Origin: Ricinus communis
Lineage: Eukaryota; Streptophyta; Magnoliopsida; Malpighiales; Euphorbiaceae
Direction of reading: 5' to 3'
Assembly: GCF_019578655.1 (NCBI RefSeq)
Contig: NC_063257.1
Span: 25,871,939-25,935,938, forward strand
Length of the DNA: 64,000 bases
The translations under genes and the position numbers were made by a program. This document shows, in pieces, positions 45,721 through 57,047 of this stretch; position 1 is the first letter of the stretch; each line of letters opens with the position of its first letter. The notes beneath the pieces were generated by a model. It was not told the DNA's origin. It was given only the letters and a program-made list of their open reading frames with translations, and ran no database searches.

Positions 45721-46400
45721 TCAGCAACATGTTCATAGCTGGTGTGGTGAGTCCTTGAAGATGCATTAGATGGCAGAAAGAACTCAAACACTTTGAGATA
45801 AATGTCACTCTCATCCAAAGTCTCATCTACATGTGTCATCTGCTCTCGCCTGGCTAAAGAGCATCCTAGCAAACATTTAAAGAAAAAGTGGAATGCTAAT
45901 ATATAATAGAGATAACTGATAAGATGCAGATTATTTTAAAAAATAGAATTAGCCTACATGAACAGATATGGACTTCTAATCAATGAAAGTATGACCATCT
46001 TTATTCTTAGTATATAGGTGAACAAATAACTTTGCAGCAGTAGGCAGTCGACCTAATTGTGTAGTCTAAAAGAATAGTACATATTATTTAAATACTACAT
46101 TAATGTCGTAAAATATATAAGAATTTATAAAGTTACTTAAACTAACTTTAATAAAATTCTTATAGGTCATCTCCCATACTCGTAATAGGTAGTAGTGCCT
46201 CCAATGTGAGTGGATGGCTTGGATCTATCACTAGATTGCGACATCCTATTCTTTACATACAACTGTGAGATCCGTTTCACTATTGGCTTGGTCCAATGAT
46301 GTTGCCATTTCTCCTATAATTTTGGCTCTGAAAAATCAGGCTTCTTCCCACCCTTCTTAATCTTGCAAATGATATCCTAGTACCGTGTTGAAGCTTTGGT
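45721..46400 (-). pseudogene. Remnant of a plant Ptta/En/Spm (CACTA-type) transposase-family gene
   Basis: Three minus-strand blocks look like exons. The first, about 46330-46150, reads HHWTKPIVKRISQLYVKNR and THIGGTTTYYEYG. The second, about 46072-45965, reads TTQLGRLPTAAKLFVHLYTK, DGHTFID. The third, about 45878-45720, reads REQMTHVDETLDESDIYLKV. The second begins after a TTCTTTTAG acceptor-like site and the third after TTTGCTAG. The order and the phrases HxGG, LGRxPTxxxLF and DGxFxD match the plant transposase family (Ptta/En/Spm) that accompanies CACTA elements. One stop interrupts the second block (FID-stop-KS). No terminal CACTA repeats were found. Confidence 0.5.
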
Positions 46401-48098
46401 CTTCCGTGGGAGAAAGAGATATCAATGTAACTTTTCTCCCTTCCTTCACAAAAATATACCTATCATGTGCCAGAATATATTTTTTTCCTACTTGTAGTAT
46501 ATGAAAGATGTATTCGTTATGAATATAAAATTGAAATTAATATAATGTGTAAAAAATAAAACATTACACTGTCTAAATATCAAATTAAACATAAATATAT
46601 AAATAAAAGATATTTTTCAATAAAAACCACTACCTTTGCTCTTACCAAACTTTTGGTGTTCAAAAATTCAAATTCCAATCCTAACTTTATCTTTTTAACC
46701 TTTTGCAATCTTATCATTTTTTTCCTATTTATTATCACACTTCCAATACCTAATGCACCAAGTAGTAATTTAGCTCAGTCTAACGCACAACCCTGGTTTT
46801 TTTTACAATTCTCATAATTTATAAGAATAAATTATATATTAACAAAAATCTAGAAAAGAAAGAGTAATCCTCCTCGTGCAATCCATAATTCATCATCTAT
46901 TTATTTAGAAAATATAGATAAACAAAATTTAAGACATCTTTGGTTTGATTTGCCACCTCTAATATTAATAAATATTAATTGTGTGCATGATTGTTGCTAT
47001 TATTTTGATTATAAATATTATTAATTTATTAAATTTAAATAAAATATTTTATTTAGAAAATATTTATATGCATAAAAGTTAACTAATACTATTAATTAAA
47101 TACATATAATAACATAATAAAATATAATTGATAATATATCATACAAAATGAACAAAATCTATTAATTTATTAATTAATATATCAACTATATTTGTATGAA
47201 CTAATATTAAAGCATAATTAATATATCTTAGGATTAAAAATCGTTTAATTATAAAAGTAATGCATTAGTTAACATACTATTTTTTAAATGAGAACCATTG
47301 TGTAAGAATAGTAGTCACATATTAGTTAATATATAAATATAATAATTCAAATAAAAAATAATAAATTAAAAATAAAAAAATCACATCAGCATAATGTCTA
47401 TATATGTTAAAAATAATTTATATTACGGGATTTACATATATAGATTTTGCTTCTTAGCATTGATATATCCCATCAAGAAAAAAAAGAAATGAAGATTTTT
47501 CTTTCAAAGGGAAGGAAAAAATTAAAACTTCGCAGGAAATGGATGCTTCATTATCTTTTGGATTTTGAACTCAAAACACTAATTGCCATTCTAACAACTT
47601 TAGGATTTTTATTCAACTTTGGTAAATTTTTTTGTTAGAAAATAAAGGCTTTCATTAATGAGAATCAGAAGCTATATCCAAACTAAGAACAGTAGCTAGA
47701 AAAGCACACTCTTAAACATATTATCAAACACTTTATATATATTTTTGAAATGCTTTTAGATCAGGGTATTATTTTTCCTTCTCCTATTTTTGCAGTGAAT
47801 ACAAATAAATCCAAGCACAAGTACTAGCACAAGGGCACAAATAATAGAACTCTATCAATAGTACACCTGATTATAAGCCCTGTTAGAAAATAAGATTTCA
47901 AAAGAGTAACAACAATAGTAGCAGCAAGAGCAACCGTGGAAGAATCCATAAGATTCGCTCTTTTATGTCCATTGATGCTTGTCTAGAGTCGAAAATACTC
48001 AGAAATTCGTTCATTATTGTCATTTTTTCTTAGCCATGTTTCATTTAAACAACAAAATCTTTAATGTATAATCAGTGGTTGAGAAGATCAAAATAATT
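46401..48098. other. AT-rich region without a recognised gene
   Basis: Bases 46401-46500 may extend the transposase remnant. From 46500 to 47440 the sequence is very AT-rich (ATATAATAACATAATAAAAT type) with no long frame. A 63-codon plus-strand frame at 47447-47638 (lysine-rich start, hydrophobic end) has no recognised relatives. 47640-48098 shows nothing identifiable. Confidence 0.5.
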
Positions 48099-48480
48099 TC
48101 ATACATTACTTACATCTAAACTTTCTGCAAATCTTGCTAACTTTAATGATCTTCTCTCTTTTTGAATCAACAACAAATGATTAATTGATCTTTCTCCATC
48201 TTTATTATAACTACCTTGTTTTGCATCGTTATTTCTCACCCAAATATCTCTTGAGAGCATCATCAGAAACATAGCAACATCTTCTTCAGAAAAAGTATCA
48301 AACACAAAACTTACCAATTCTGGCTCCACCGATAGCGGTGGCAGAGACTCAGACTCAATAACCAATGAACTTGAATTCTTAAACTTAAGTTTCTTGACAT
48401 CAAGCTTAGCTTTTGATTATCAAGAAAATTTAATTTTCGAGTTATTTTAACTCGTCTATGAGTTGAGTTTCTTGACTCAC
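48099..48480 (-). pseudogene. Fragment resembling a plant C2H2 zinc-finger (ZAT-type) gene
   Basis: The minus-strand frame reads KKLKFKNSSSLVIESESLPP, then FDTFSEEDVAMFLMMLSRDIW, before unrelated sequence to a stop at 48099. ZAT-type C2H2 transcription factors carry a matching block between basic region and zinc fingers, with the signature EEDVAxCLMMLSRDxW. The fragment has Phe where Cys is usual and no C2H2 fingers follow. Upstream, in another frame, ESRNSTHRRVKITRKL may be the family's basic region, separated by a stop and frameshift near 48420. It is either a truncated pseudogene or a gene piece carried by the neighbouring transposon. Confidence 0.5.
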
Positions 48481-49001
48481 TTTTATTTTATCTGTCTTGA
48501 ATAATAACAAAATCATTATTAACAACGAAAGAAAACTCTGCTGAAAACTTATTTTTTAGGGACTATATTTTTTATTTTTAATTTTAATTTCAAAAAATAA
48601 CTAGCAAAAATTATTAAAAAGTTAAACAGTTATAATTTAATTGATAAGTAGACCAAATAGTTGAAAAAGAGATAAAATTCTACACCATTAGTAGATTGTG
48701 GTGAAAAACACTTCCAATAGTTTATAGGTTTCAAAAATAGAGAAAATATTACCAGTTGATAAGGTAGAAAGTTCTTTATTCTAATGGCTAGGATTAAAAG
48801 TTTTCTAGTAGCTGAAATTCTCTAGGTGCATAGAACACCTGAGTACACTAAAGAATGACTCTACTTTTATTTAAGAATATTAATGAACATTATATATACA
48901 GACAATGAATATTGATGAATAATATATCAAATAAAATGAACATAAATATTAAGCATAATGAATATTATATATACAGACAATGAACATTGATGAATAATAC
49001 A
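48481..49001. other. AT-rich spacer with a 75-bp tandem repeat
   Basis: No gene seen. About 1.8 copies of a 75-base unit (ATTATATATACAGACAATGAA, then TTGATGAATAATA) lie at 48885-49017, ending at the break of the Athila RT. Confidence 0.75.
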
Positions 49002-49975
49002 TCAAACAAAATGAACAAGGAAACTTCTTATATCTTTAACACTCTTCAGAGGTGGCAAATTTTCAATTACTTCTATCTTTGCCTTATCAACTTCAATGCC
49101 TCTCTTTGAAACTGAATGACCAAGAATGATTCCCTCTTGTGTCATAAAGTGACATTTTTCCCAATTCAAGACTAATCCATGCTCAATACACCTATCAAGA
49201 ACTTTAGATAGATTGTCTAGATAGTTGGAAAAATTAGTACCATAAACACTGAAGTTGTCCATAAAAGTAAATCACTAAATATTGAAAATATGCATCTTTG
49301 GAAAGTTGCAGGTGCATTACATAAACCAAAAGGCATACGCCTAAAAGCAAAAGTACCATAGAGACATGTAAAGGTGGTTTTAGCTTGATCCTTGGGATAA
49401 ATAGGAATTTGATAGAAACCATTAAGTCCATCCAAATAACAAAAATAAGAAAAGTTGGCTAGTCTCTCAAGGACTTCGTCGATAAAAGGCAATGGCAAAT
49501 GGTCCTTCCTAGTTGCTTTATTTAATTTTCTATAGTCAATACACATATCCGTGACAGTTCTAGTAGGTATTAAATCATTATATTCATTCCTAACAACGGT
49601 TAAGCCTCCCTTCTTTGGTACAACCTGAACGGGGCTCACCCATTTACTATCACTAATGGAATATATGATTCCATTATCAAGCCACTTAGTTACCTCTTTT
49701 CTCACCACTTCTTTGAGAGTGGGGTTTAACCGCTTTTGACCTTCAATAGAAGGCTTAGCGTGGTCCTCTAAAAGAATTCTATGCATATAGACATTAAGGC
49801 CAATACCCTTTAAATCGTTTATAGAATAACCAATGGCATTTTTATGATTAAGCAACTCATCACATAAGGCATCAATATTATCACTAAGCAAAGATGAATT
49901 AATAATAAAAGGAAATTTAAAGTTAGAGTCAAGAAATGCATATCTTAGGTTTGACGGTAGGGGCTTGAGCTCCAT
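49002..49975 (-). pseudogene. Athila-type reverse transcriptase, C-terminally truncated
   Basis: The minus-strand frame starts with the protease-RT linker (MELKPLPSNLRYAFLD). RT motifs follow: LNPTLKEVVRKEVTKWLD, ISDSKWVSPVQVVPKKGG, CIDYRKLNKATRKDHLPLPF, MPFGLCNAPATFQRC. These are the standard Athila RT signatures. A frameshift near 49260 precedes the catalytic loop, which reads MDNFSVYG where the family has MDDFSVxG; the second catalytic Asp is Asn. The frame breaks in the 75-base repeat at 49002-49017, so the thumb, RNase H and integrase are missing. Confidence 0.9.
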
Positions 49976-50022
49976 GTTGACTTCTTCACTTGATGTAGTA
50001 TCCTTTGGATCATCCTCTCTAC

Positions 50023-50560
50023 TTAAAGGTTCAAATCTTGATGTCCTATGGGAATTTTATGTGGAGTTACCTCCAAAATATTCTTATTAGCTTCTTGCAT
50101 CCCGGATAGCTCCATATAATCTTGCCTCAAACGCTCATGAATTACTTCTTCAATGCATTCACCAATAACATCAATACAATCAATTCTACTTGCCACCTCT
50201 ACAGGTGTTGACTTCATAATATTCAGCACATCAAATTCCATACATTCATTATCCACCTCTAATGTGATCTTTCCTCTCTTCACATTAATAATTGCTCCTG
50301 CTGTCATATAAAATGGTCTTCCGAACAAAATTGGGATCTCAAGATCTTCCTCCATTTCCAACAAAGTTAGCTGGTATTATAAACTTCCCCACTTTTGTTA
50401 GCACATTTTCTAAAATGCCAAGTGGATATGTGACAAATTTGTCCGCCATGGAAAGACACATATTGGTAGGATTTAGTTCATCCAAATTGAGCCTTTTGTA
50501 AATAGAGTAAGGCATAAGACTAACACTAGCACCATATCACATAAAGCTGTATTAAAATGT
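50023..50560 (-). pseudogene. Athila-type aspartic protease
   Basis: The minus strand reads PPKLKDPGSFIVPYAIGG and FNTALCD at about 50620-50535. After a one-base shift it continues GASVSLMPYSIYKRL, so the active-site region is D-x-G-A-S split by a frameshift. Downstream, DLEIPILFGRPFYMTAGAII (50364-50270) is the usual second half of the protease (ILGRPF). Together they cover the retropepsin fold. The protein is inactive as it stands because of the frameshift. Confidence 0.8.
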
Positions 50561-51165
50561 GTACCTCCTATTGCATAAGGAACTATAAATGAACCTGGAT
50601 CCTTAAGCTTTGGTGGAGACTTGGAGTACATAGCCTTGGATTCTTCAACAAGAGATACTAAGCCATAATCTTCAAGATTGCTCTTATGACTAATAATATC
50701 CTTCAAAAATTTACCCCAAGCTGGCATGTCCCTAATAGCATGCACAAATGGTATAGTGATAGTAATTTCCCTGAGATAATCAAGGGATTTACCAAACTGT
50801 TTGTCCAAGTTACGCCTTATGAACCTTTGAGGAAAAGGAAGAGGTTTAACATCTACTATTGGTTCATCATTCATTGATGGTATCGCATCTTCCTTATTAC
50901 CTTTCTTTGCGCACTCATTATCATCTTTACTTCTAACATCCACTTCCTCAATCTCTACCTCATTATCATCATCATTAACCACTCTCTTTTTCTTACTGAT
51001 ATCCTTTTTAACCTCCTTACCACTACGCAAGGTAATTACTTGACAAGACTCTTTTTGTACATACTCTGGTTGGCTAGGAAGCTTTCCTAAAGGTCTAGTG
51101 TTGGAGGAAGAGGCTTGTTGGGCAATTTGGGTTTCAAGGATGCGGTTATGAGTAGCAAGCTGCAC
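50561..51165 (-). pseudogene. Gag-protease linker of the Athila-type element
   Basis: The minus-strand frame has LETQIAQQAS, VITLRSGKEV, an acidic and lysine-rich middle, then PLPFPQRFIRRNLDKQFGK and MPAWGKFLKDIISHK. These are the typical Athila phrases between the zinc knuckle and the protease. It is open throughout (230 codons, running into the protease start). Confidence 0.85.
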
Positions 51166-51277
51166 AAGTTTAGAGTTTAGCTATTTAATTTGCTCCTCAT
51201 TTTGTTTGTTTATGGACATTTGTCAGTTGACAAATTGCTCCATAAGATTTTCAAGAGTAGGTTTAGGATGGGCAGGA

Positions 51278-52419
51278 TTAAAGGTTTGTTTGTTTCATGG
51301 AAAATCCTGATGGGTATTGAGGTTTGTTATTTAGGTTATATGGAGGGTTTAATTGAGAGGATGGGTTTGTCCAAGAGAAATCGGGATGGTTCCTCCATTG
51401 AGGGTTATAAATGTTGGAATTCAGCCCCATTCTTTGGTGAAAACCCCATTGCATGTAGTTCACATCCTCATTTGTACTTAAATTACATTGAGAATATGAA
51501 TGGGATCCTCCACAAGACTTATAAACAATATTAGTACTTTCTAAAGAATTAATTTCATTTCTACTTACCAAATTGGTGAGAGCATCTACCTTTGCATTCA
51601 GCATTTTAATTGTGTCAAGCTCCAAAACTCCCCTTGCTTTTGCCATAGTTGTTTCATCACCCATGTATCCTTAAGATGCAAGTTCTTCAAGCAAGGTAAT
51701 GGCTTCTCTAGCCATTTTATCCATCCATTTTCCACTGGCTGCTGCATTCATGATATTTCTGTTTTCATTCGTCAGCCCATTATAGAAAATTTGAGGAATC
51801 ATCCAATCCGGCAAGCCATGATATAGACATTGCCTTTGGAGTTCCTTAAATCTCTCCCAAGCTGAATAGATTGTCTCACTTCCATTTTGCTTGAAAGTAG
51901 TGATCTCATTGCGAAACTTGGCCATTTTATATGGTGGAAAATATTTGTGCATAAATGCTTGCTTTAATTGGTCCCACGTTGTGATTAATTCATTTGGCAA
52001 ACTAGCAAGCCAAAGTTGTGCTTTATCCCTAGCCGAATATAAGAAGAGTCTGAGCCTTATTGCGTTATCCGTTACACAATTGATCTTGAAAGTTGCACAC
52101 ACATTAAGGAAAGTTAATATATGGGCATAAGGATCTTCTCCTTGTAAACCTCTAAACTGATTATTTTGCACCATTTGGATGATACTTGGCTTGATCTCAA
52201 AATTGTTGTTAGCAATAGCCAGAGCCACAATACCTCCTAAACTTCCTGAGATGTCAGGCATTACAAAATCGCCTAACGTTCTCCTTTCCGGTGAGCCATG
52301 TTATTCAAATTTTGTTGGTTCTCTCTTCTTTGCCTTTGTTCCCTGCTTAAAGCATGTATAGTTAAATCAATGTCAGGATCAAAGTTCAAATTATTATTAC
52401 TAGTACTTCTAGTAAGCAT
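51278..52419 (-). pseudogene. Athila-type gag
   Basis: The likely start is ATG at 52419 (MLTRSTSNNNLNFDPD). A frameshift near 52290 leads into the main part (52261-51671): GEDPYAHILTFLNVCATFK, LRLFLYSARDKAQLWLASLP, TWDQLKQAFMHKYFPPYK and RFKELQRQCLYHGLPDWM. This is the retrotransposon Gag capsid-like domain. After a stop at about 51670, the second part (51664-51278) has the knuckle region YKSCGGSHSYSQC followed by IYNPQWRNHPDFSW. The first knuckle Cys is Tyr, a change explained by one G-to-A. Confidence 0.9.
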
Positions 52420-52583
52420 GTTAATCCACAATTGAATGAATTAAACTAAACAAATAACAATAATAAAAATAAGATATAAAAATGAAGAATATAAAAATAA
52501 AATAGAAAAAAACAAAAATAAGGCCTAAAACAACCTTTCTCTACCCTAAGTTAATAAAAATTACTATTAAACTTGCCAAAATT
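52420..52583 (-). other. Leader with an atypical primer-site region
   Basis: On the minus strand the LTR end CCCGCTACA is followed by AATTTTGGCAAGTTTAATAG. A tRNA-Asp site would begin TTTTGGCGCCGTTGCC. TTTTGGC is present but the rest is not, consistent with a deletion between two GGC triplets, or with another primer. Confidence 0.5.
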
Positions 52584-54015
52584 TGTAGCGGGACAAATTA
52601 TATACCCTAGTCCCTAGGACTTAGTATAGAGCAAGAAGGGTGTCGAACACTCGGGAGTTAGGGTAAACTTTGTATTAACCGATTAGGTACTAAGATGGAT
52701 AAGCAAAATAAACAAAAATTATAATAGTAATTAAGACAAATAAGGAAATCTAAATACTAACTAATTACTTAAGTATTCACACAAGTTATAATAGTATATT
52801 TATATGGGAAAATCACAAATCACAATCAAATAAGAACTTTGAACATTATTATCATAAGACATATTGATTGGAAATTAGTCTATAGTCTTTAAAGGTAATT
52901 CTCATTGTCAATTAAAGGTATTTCCTCTTAGAGTCTACATTCATTTTCATGCCAATGTAGAGATAAGAGAAAATCATTAACACATTATACTAATTCTCAT
53001 TCTCTTAAGATGAATCCCTTGTATCCAAGCCAAATTCAATTCTTAAGTAATATCAATTACGTTCCACCAAATTACTCCAAATCTCTTTGTGAATAATTTG
53101 ATTAACAAGTTACATATGGTGATCAATCATACATAACATGAATGAGCACTAATTGAAATTAAATCATAAATAACATTAGATAAAAATGTAGCTCTTAATT
53201 AATTCATCATTGTAAATCCCATACAAAGACTTAGCCAAGACACATATTAGAGAACAATAAGAGAAAATCAATTGCAGCATAGGAAAGGTATATAGAAGAA
53301 AATGAATAGATAAACCCTTTTTTAAGTCTTCTAGAACTTTCTCGGTGCAGAACAATCTTCTCTTCTTGCTTCTTGACTTAGTCTCCTTCTAGTTAATTCT
53401 CAAAAACTAGAACAAAGTCTTTGCAATGATTTCTAAAACTTAATACTTCTATTAACAACCATGCTCTATATCTATATTTCTTGTCTCATTCCCAAAACAA
53501 AGCCAAACACACTTATTTTATATGTTTCTAAAGGTTGCTATTCGTGTAGAAATTGGAAAAAGGCACCCTTTGACATGAAAAATCACCCTCATTTGCAGAT
53601 TCTGTAATCTCAAGGGAATTTTCGTCCATCAGATGACTTTAATCTCTACACAGTTCCTTCTTCAAAGTTGTAGAACATTCTGTAATCTTTCCAGAGCAAC
53701 TTGAATCACCTCATTTGGATGTCTGTAGACAAAGTTATGACCAAAACACGAAAACTTCTCAAACTAGGAAAAGTTGCAACTCTTGGGGACTGACTCGTCA
53801 AGACGGTGCCGACTCGTCACTCGAGTCTTCTATGACGACTCCTTTTCATGCATATTTTGAGCCTAAAAACATGTATAAGACACACACAATCAATCATAAA
53901 CATAAACCAAATAAAAATAACACCTTTATAAACAAAGAAGCACACAAACCTAGTATAATAAAATGAAATTAAAACTAAAATAACCTAAAGAACTATGCAT
54001 ATTTGCATTGTATCA
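52584..54015 (-). repeat. 5' LTR of the inverted Athila-type element
   Basis: On the minus strand it starts TGATACAATGCAAATATGC at 54015 and ends TTTGTCCCGCTACA at 52584, about 1432 bases. It sits directly upstream of the leader and gag. A GACTCGTC motif is repeated near 53790-53830. Because the 3' LTR is missing, no target duplication can be checked. Confidence 0.75.
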
Positions 54016-54524
54016 TTATATATTTTGTATAATTATGTGGTTTTCTTCTTCTTACAGTTACCTAAAATATTTTCTGCTTGTATATCTATTCATTGAGTAC
54101 TTTTGTACTCATTCTACTCTTTTCATAAATTTTATTCAAGAAGCAAGGCTTGATAGTTGGTGGTTGAGCAAGTAAGTGTGATTAAAGGCGAGAGTAAGGT
54201 TGGCCAACATTTCTCATTTGAGGAGTCATATACATACTCATTGTAACTTATACATAAATGTTCATCCTTGTTCCATACCATGGTGGTTAGGTACATGTAA
54301 AAGGCTATGTTATAAAGTTAATGTTTAAAGGCAAACTTTGTATATTGACTTATTTAATAATGTTTAATAAAGGCATTTCTAGTTATAGTCATTGTAATGA
54401 AACATCATATTGAAAGAATTATCTATTTTTCAGAATTATGATTTCACATACATTATACATATACATATGTAAGTGTATTATAATTTCACATATATTATTA
54501 CATATACATATGTAAGTATATATT
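54016..54524. other. Unassigned sequence, possibly the end of another LTR
   Basis: No frame is present. The stretch TGAGTACTTTTGTACTCATTC is an inverted repeat. A 40-base unit (ATTTCACATA..ACATATACATATGTAAGT) is tandemly repeated at 54442-54520. Composition resembles the R-U5 part of long gypsy LTRs, but no LTR end is seen. Confidence 0.45.
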
Positions 54525-55424
54525 TTGCACCAGCCACCACATTATCCGTACCATTCTTATATTTGATCACATAAGAAAAGGTCTCTATAAATGAACTCCA
54601 AGTCGCATGCCTTTTGTTCAATTTGTTTTGACCCTTCAAATGCTTTAAGCTTTCATGATCTGTATGAATTACGAACTCCTTGGGCAATAAATAATGTTGC
54701 CATGTCTCCAATGCCCGCACCAATGCAAACATCTCCTTATCACAGTTGGGATAGTATAAGCTTGCCCCACTAAGCTTTTCACTAAAATAGGCAATTGCCC
54801 TACCCTCTTACATCAATACAGCTCCAATTTCAACACTAAAAGCATCACATTCAATCTCAAAGGTAGAATTAAAATTAGGCAAATCAAGTAAAGGAGCATT
54901 AATCAATTTATCTTTTAAAACATGAAATGCCCTATCTTGTGCCTCTCCCAGTCTAAAACCTACATGCTTCTTAATAACCTTAGTTAAAGGGGCAGCAAGG
55001 GTAGAAAAATCAATAACAAATTGCCTATAGAAGCTAGCTAGGCTATGAAAAGATCTCACCTCACTCACACTCTTAGGTGTCGGCCAAAAAGCAATATCCT
55101 CTACCTTTTCTTTATCTACCTCAGTCCCATTAGCACTAACAACCAATCTAAGAAAAGCTACCTTAGGAGTGCAAAATTCACACTTACCAAGATTAGCATA
55201 AAGCTTTTTTCCTTGCAAGACATCAAATAAAGTTCTAAGATGCTCTAAATGCTCATGCATGGATTTGCTATGGACTAATATGTCACCAAAATACACAACA
55301 ATAAACTTGCTGATAAAAGGATGCAAAACATGGTTTATAAGTCTTATAAAGGTACTATTGCATTAGTTAGCATAAAAGGCATCACTAGCCAGTCATACAA
55401 ATCATAATTAGTCTTAAAGGTAAT
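54525..55424 (-). pseudogene. Ty3/gypsy RT-RNase H fragment, close to family F
   Basis: The minus strand begins TFKTNYDLYDWLVMPF at 55424, then VVYFGDILVHSKSMHEHLEHL (the FDD motif reads FGD), GKCEFCTPKVAFL, and RNase [34 protein letters not shown], ending DNVVAGA near 54528. The sequence is very close to family F at 40620-41442. It is cut on both sides: by AT-rich sequence on the left and exactly at an LTR start on the right. Confidence 0.85.
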
Positions 55425-56343
55425 TGATATATACCAAACACCATCACATGGATTTCATGTAGATGGACTTGATGAAGATGAGCAAGAGCAAGGAGGAGTT
55501 CGGCCAAAGCTTCAAGCCCAAGATCAAAGTCAAGCTATTAAGGCTAAAGACCTAATACAATTTCCTTAAGGCCCAATAACTAGATCAAGATCCAAGAAGT
55601 ATCAACAAGCCTTAATTCAACATATGCAAGGCCTTGTGAATTCGGCCCAAAAGGAATTACAAGGAGTTCAAGGCTTTAGTTTAAGTGAAGGCCCAACTCA
55701 ACTTAATATATTACAAGTCCAAGTGTTTAATGGGCTTACTTAATATTTTATTTGAGCTCAAAAAAACCAAAGGTATTGAATTGGAGCATATGAAGACTTT
55801 GTGCCTAAATTAGCTTATGTTTTAAGGCCCATATGCATGACTTTAGTAAATTAGGGTTTCTTCATTTAAGTTGGGCGGCTGCACATGTTATTTACCCTAG
55901 TTAGGACTTTGTTTAAGTTATCTCTTTAGTTAGGATGGTTATCTTTATCCTATATGAGATGTAAATCCTTATTAGTTAAGATTTAGGGTTTTCTAAGGCC
56001 TATATAAGGCTAGTACGAACTTTGATATAGGAAATAAGTTAAAATTTGAATGATAATTGGTATTTTTACCTTAAAGCTTGTTTGCTTTGTCTTTGTGTTC
56101 TTGTGTAGAATGCATGCTTAAGAAATATTCAAGTAGATTGATCATCTTCTTATGGAGTGTTTCAAAATTGGGATTTAGGAATAAGTTTTCTAAATTCTAA
56201 TTTTGGTCATCTCTCTAAGTAATTTGTTTTATAACCTTTTTTAGGGGTTGAACCAAATTATTTCTTGGAGTTTTCATGTTAATGTTTTGGGGGTCCACAA
56301 TTCAAAAGGGGTTTTCAAGCTTATTCATGGAGGTTCCATATCA
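55425..56343 (+). repeat. 5' LTR, family C
   Basis: It starts TGATATATACCAAACACC and ends GAGGTTCCATATCA, 919 bases, and is followed by an initiator-Met primer site. From the GAT of its first four bases a frame is open for about 46 codons to a TAA, then continues with GPITRSRSKKYQQALIQH, the same tail as in families A, B, E and F. Reverse fragments lie at 26331 and 36612. Confidence 0.85.
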
Positions 56344-56345
56344 TT

Positions 56346-56362
56346 TGGTATCAGAGCCTTGG
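56346..56362 (+). other. Primer-binding site, initiator tRNA-Met
   Basis: TGGTATCAGAGCCTTGG, two bases after the LTR end; the first 13 bases match the tRNA complement exactly. Confidence 0.92.
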
Positions 56363-56690
56363 CTCTATATCAAGTTTTATCCTTTCATATTTTCATTAGT
56401 CAATTCTAATTTGTTATGTTTCTTTGTTGTTTCTTTTAATTCAGTTCATGTTATTAGTTCTTTGTTTAAGTCAATTGCTAGAGTTCTAAAATTAAAAAAT
56501 ATATTGTTTTGGTATTTTAATTTTATCCTTTTTGTTATTCATTCATTAAGGTTAGTTATTCTCCTTTACATCTTGTTCTTACATTTTTTTTAGCTTAATC
56601 ATGTTCACTAAGTCTAGTTTTGTGTTCTACTTGTCGTGTAATTTTAATTTTGATTTGTTTTGAGTGTTAAACAAGTGAGTTGTGTGTGAA
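56363..56690 (+). other. Leader of the family-C element
   Basis: T-rich untranslated sequence. Where gag should follow, the protease begins after only 330 bases, so gag has been deleted. Confidence 0.7.
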
Positions 56691-56692
56691 AG

Positions 56693-57047
56693 ATGTATTA
56701 TCAAAAAGATTACCATGAGCAACAAAAGGACAACTTATTTCACACAAGATTTCATATACAAGGCAAGTCGTGTAATGTGATTATTGATAATGGGAGTTGC
56801 ACTAATGTTGTAAGTACTCTCTTGATTAGTAGATTGGGGCTACCTACCATACCACACCCACATCCATATAAGCTTCAATGGCTTAATAATTATAGTGAGG
56901 TTAAGGTAAACCAGGAAGCAATTATTTCCTTTTCTATTAGTAAATATCATGATGAGGTCTTATGTGATGTAGTACTATTGCATGCTAGTGAAATTTTACT
57001 TGGGGGACCATGGCAATTTGACATTAGGGTGATGCATGATAGGTACC
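56693..57047 (+). pseudogene. Ty3/gypsy aspartic protease, family C
   Basis: The frame reads LFHTRFHIQGKSCNVIIDNG and SCTNVVSTLL (active-site region D-N-G where the family usually has D-G-G or D-S-G), LQWLNNYSEVKVNQEAIISF and VVLLHASEILLGGPWQFD. That is the usual protease of this gypsy group, complete to about HDRYR. At about 57047 the homology stops and an inverted copia sequence begins, so the last ten residues of the open frame are not gypsy. Confidence 0.85.

Noticed and set aside
56276..56593. 105-codon plus-strand frame with hydrophobic composition
   Set aside because: It crosses the LTR end and primer site of family C; the hydrophobicity comes from T-rich leader DNA.
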